Positions 5,291 to 7,103 of a stretch of DNA of 7,103 nucleotides are shown piece after piece. Each line of letters begins with the position of its first letter. Within the stretch, counting starts at the first letter, position 1. Where the stretch lies: the NCBI GenBank assembly GCA_014879435.1, contig JACSSB010000318.1, positions 1 through 7,103 of the forward strand, read 5' to 3'. A program made the position numbers and the translations under genes. This DNA is from Phycisphaerales bacterium. Lineage in GTDB: Bacteria > Pseudomonadota > Gammaproteobacteria > Competibacterales > Competibacteraceae. The notes beneath the pieces are model-generated. The model worked only from the letters and a program-made list of their open reading frames with translations, did not search any database and had not been told where the DNA came from.

Positions 5291-7103
5291 TTAGTGTTGC
5301 TCGATCGCCCGGCGTACTTCTTCCAGCGAGTTCGGATCGTCGAGGGTAGACAGATCGCCTGGATCACGGCCTTCGGCCAGTGCTTGGATCGAGCGCCGCA
5401 ACAGCTTGCCAGAACGGGTCTTGGGCAGAGCGGTAACGAAGTGGACACTATGCGGCTTAGCGACCGCACCCAGTAGCTCCTGTACTTTAGCGATAATTTC
5501 TTTTTCCAACTTATGGACGGCATCTGTCGATTCAAGTTGCCGTGGATCTTTCAGACGGGCGAAGCCCACCGGTATCTGACCCTTGACCTTGTCCGCCACA
5601 CCGATCACCGCAACCTCAGCGACGGCTGGATGGGCTTGGATCGCTTCTTCGATTTCGCGAGTCCCCAAGCGGTGCCCTGCCACGTTGATCACGTCGTCGG
5701 TACGACCCAGGATGAAGTAGTAGCCGTCTTCGTCACACACCGCCCAGTCGGAGGAGGTGTAGAGCAAATCCTTGAAGCTAGAGAAATAGCCCTGGACAAA
5801 GCGCTTGTCATCACCCCAAACCGTGGCTAAGCAGCCCGGCGGCAGCGGTGGCTCCACTACCAACACACCCTTTTCGCCCCGAGGTACTTCCTCGCCAGTG
5901 CCCTCGTTGATGACCCGGATGTTGTAGCCATAGACCGGGAACCCTGGTGAGCCAAAACGGTTTGGCTTGAGATCGACGCCGGGCAGGTAGGACAACATGG
6001 CCCAGCCGGTTTCGGTCTGCCAGTAGTGGTCGATGACCGGAATCTTCAGCGCGTCGGTAATCCAGCGTGAGGTTGGCTCGTCCAGTGGCTCACCGGCCAG
6101 GAACAGATAGCGTAGGCAGGAGACATCGTACATGGTCATGTACTTCTGATCCTGCCCCTTCAGAACCCGCACCGCCGTCGGCGATGAGAACATGGTCCGT
6201 ACCTGATATTCATTGACGATTTTCCACCAGATGCCGGGATCTGGCCGAATTGGCAGACCTTCGTAGAAGATGGTAGTCGAGCCGTTGATCAGTGGACCGT
6301 AGACGATATAGGAATGTCCAACCACCCAACCGATGTCGGAGGTAGTGAACATGGTCTCGCCGGGATTGAGGTGGTAAATGTGCTTCATGGTCGAAGCGAG
6401 CGCCACCGCATAGCCGCCGACATCGCGCTGCACGCCCTTGGGAATACCAGTGGTGCCGGAGGTGTAGAGGATGTAGCTTGGCTCGTTCGACTCCAGCCAA
6501 GTGATCGGCACCTCGGCATCCATGTGCTGGGCACGCAACGGGGCATATTCCAGATCGCGGCCTTCGACCAGAGTCAGATTCTTATCCAAGCCGCGATTGA
6601 TGATCACGACCTTTTCCGGCGGGAACTTGGACAGATTGCATGATTCATCCACCAAGTGCTTATAGGGCACTGCCTTACCGCCGCGCATACCGGCGTCGGA
6701 GGTCACCATGACCTTGGGCTTGGCATCGTCGATGCGTACTGCCAGGTTGTAGGCGGCAAAGCCACCAAACACCACCGAGTGAACGGCGCCGATGCGGGCG
6801 CAGGCCAGGATCGCGAACAAGGCTTCGGCGATCATCGGCATGTAGACGATCACGCGGTCGCCTTTACCGACACCCAGCGATTGCAGTACGGCGGCAAAGC
6901 GGTTGACTTCGCGGTACAGCTCGGCGTAGGTGTAAGTAACCGTCTCTTCGGTTTCTGTCGAGATGTAGATCAACGCGTTCTGGTCAGCGCGATCTGCCAG
7001 ATGCCGATCCACGGCGTTGTAGCACAGATTAGTCTCGCCACCGACAAACCATTTGCAAAACGGTGGGTTGCTGTAATCTCTTACTTTTTGCGGAGGTTTG
7101 TTC
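5291..7103 (-). CDS. prpE: Propionate-CoA ligase (propionyl-CoA synthetase), 5' end beyond the window
   Basis: The frame runs off the right edge, with its first complete codon at 7102, and ends at a TAA at 5293-5291. The 603 visible residues compare with 628 in E. coli PrpE, so roughly 30 N-terminal residues are missing. It is an acyl-adenylate-forming enzyme that converts propionate, ATP and CoA to propionyl-CoA in the cytoplasm, the entry step of the methylcitrate cycle. NPPFCKWFVGGETNLCYNAVDRHL near the start is characteristic of PrpE. Later come the ATP loop YTSGTTGIPKGVQRD (from 213), SDIGWVVGHSYIVYGPL, WQTETGW (361-367), GRTDDVINVAGHRLGTREIEE (from about 466) and PKTRSGK with catalytic Lys566 (fragment numbering). 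The ending ALAEGRDPGDLSTLDDP is shared with E. coli PrpE. Acetyl-CoA synthetase is the main alternative, but it is longer and has different flanking motifs. The catalytic lysine is acetylated by Pat in some relatives. No prpB, prpC or prpD lies downstream; they could be upstream, outside the window. Confidence 0.94.
   Translation of the reverse strand, partial: NKPPQKVRDYSNPPFCKWFVGGETNLCYNAVDRHLADRADQNALIYISTETEETVTYTYAELYREVNRFAAVLQSLGVGKGDRVIVYMPMIAEALFAILACARIGAVHSVVFGGFAAYNLAVRIDDAKPKVMVTSDAGMRGGKAVPYKHLVDESCNLSKFPPEKVVIINRGLDKNLTLVEGRDLEYAPLRAQHMDAEVPITWLESNEPSYILYTSGTTGIPKGVQRDVGGYAVALASTMKHIYHLNPGETMFTTSDIGWVVGHSYIVYGPLINGSTTIFYEGLPIRPDPGIWWKIVNEYQVRTMFSSPTAVRVLKGQDQKYMTMYDVSCLRYLFLAGEPLDEPTSRWITDALKIPVIDHYWQTETGWAMLSYLPGVDLKPNRFGSPGFPVYGYNIRVINEGTGEEVPRGEKGVLVVEPPLPPGCLATVWGDDKRFVQGYFSSFKDLLYTSSDWAVCDEDGYYFILGRTDDVINVAGHRLGTREIEEAIQAHPAVAEVAVIGVADKVKGQIPVGFARLKDPRQLESTDAVHKLEKEIIAKVQELLGAVAKPHSVHFVTALPKTRSGKLLRRSIQALAEGRDPGDLSTLDDPNSLEEVRRAIEQH

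Noticed and set aside
7010..7012. GTG at 7012 as the start of prpE
   Set aside because: The frame stays open to the window edge, and the upstream residues (PPFCKWFVGGETNLC) are conserved PrpE sequence, so the GTG is an internal Val.
1..7103. Mobile element, phage, toxin-antitoxin, defence island or CRISPR content
   Set aside because: The genes are housekeeping or common accessory types. No transposase or integrase and no spaced repeat array is visible, and coding composition looks even throughout.

Overview
The window looks like an ordinary proteobacterial chromosomal segment. A gammaproteobacterium is most likely, and a betaproteobacterium cannot be excluded. The reasons are an OmpW porin ending in Phe, a UvrD whose N-terminus and helicase motifs follow the enterobacterial type, a PrpE very close in motif content to the E. 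coli enzyme, and a GspE/PilB-type secretion ATPase. Coding DNA is moderately GC-rich and the spacers are clearly AT-richer. I see no tRNA, rRNA, CRISPR array, insertion sequence or phage gene.

Layout, left to right. (1) Positions 1-178, + strand: the C-terminal part of a small heavy-metal-binding (HMA) protein with a CxxC metal site. It converges on the next gene across a hairpin at 181-229. (2) Positions 258-896, - strand: ompW, an eight-stranded outer-membrane beta-barrel with a clear signal peptide. (3) Positions 897-1040: an AT-rich regulatory spacer holding a candidate ompW promoter, a tandem 8-bp repeat and several inverted repeats, one of which reaches into the end of the next gene. 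(4) Positions 1041-2897, - strand: a GspE/PilB-family ATPase. (5) Positions 2894-5101, - strand: uvrD. The ATPase start and the uvrD stop overlap as ATGA, so the two genes form a translationally coupled pair. (6) Positions 5102-5290: a spacer with a likely extended -10 promoter for uvrD, a 12-bp palindrome, the rho-independent terminator of the upstream gene and one further strong hairpin. (7) Positions 5291-7103, - strand: prpE, propionate-CoA ligase, running off the right edge.

The minus-strand genes appear to form three transcription units: prpE (with its own terminator), uvrD plus the secretion ATPase, and ompW. They do not make one pathway: propionate activation, DNA repair, a pilus or secretion motor, an outer-membrane channel, and metal binding. 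No new biological system is evident. The points most worth a second look are the coupling of an isolated GspE/PilB ATPase to uvrD, the nested inverted repeats between that gene and ompW, and the short, Shine-Dalgarno-poor leader of uvrD.
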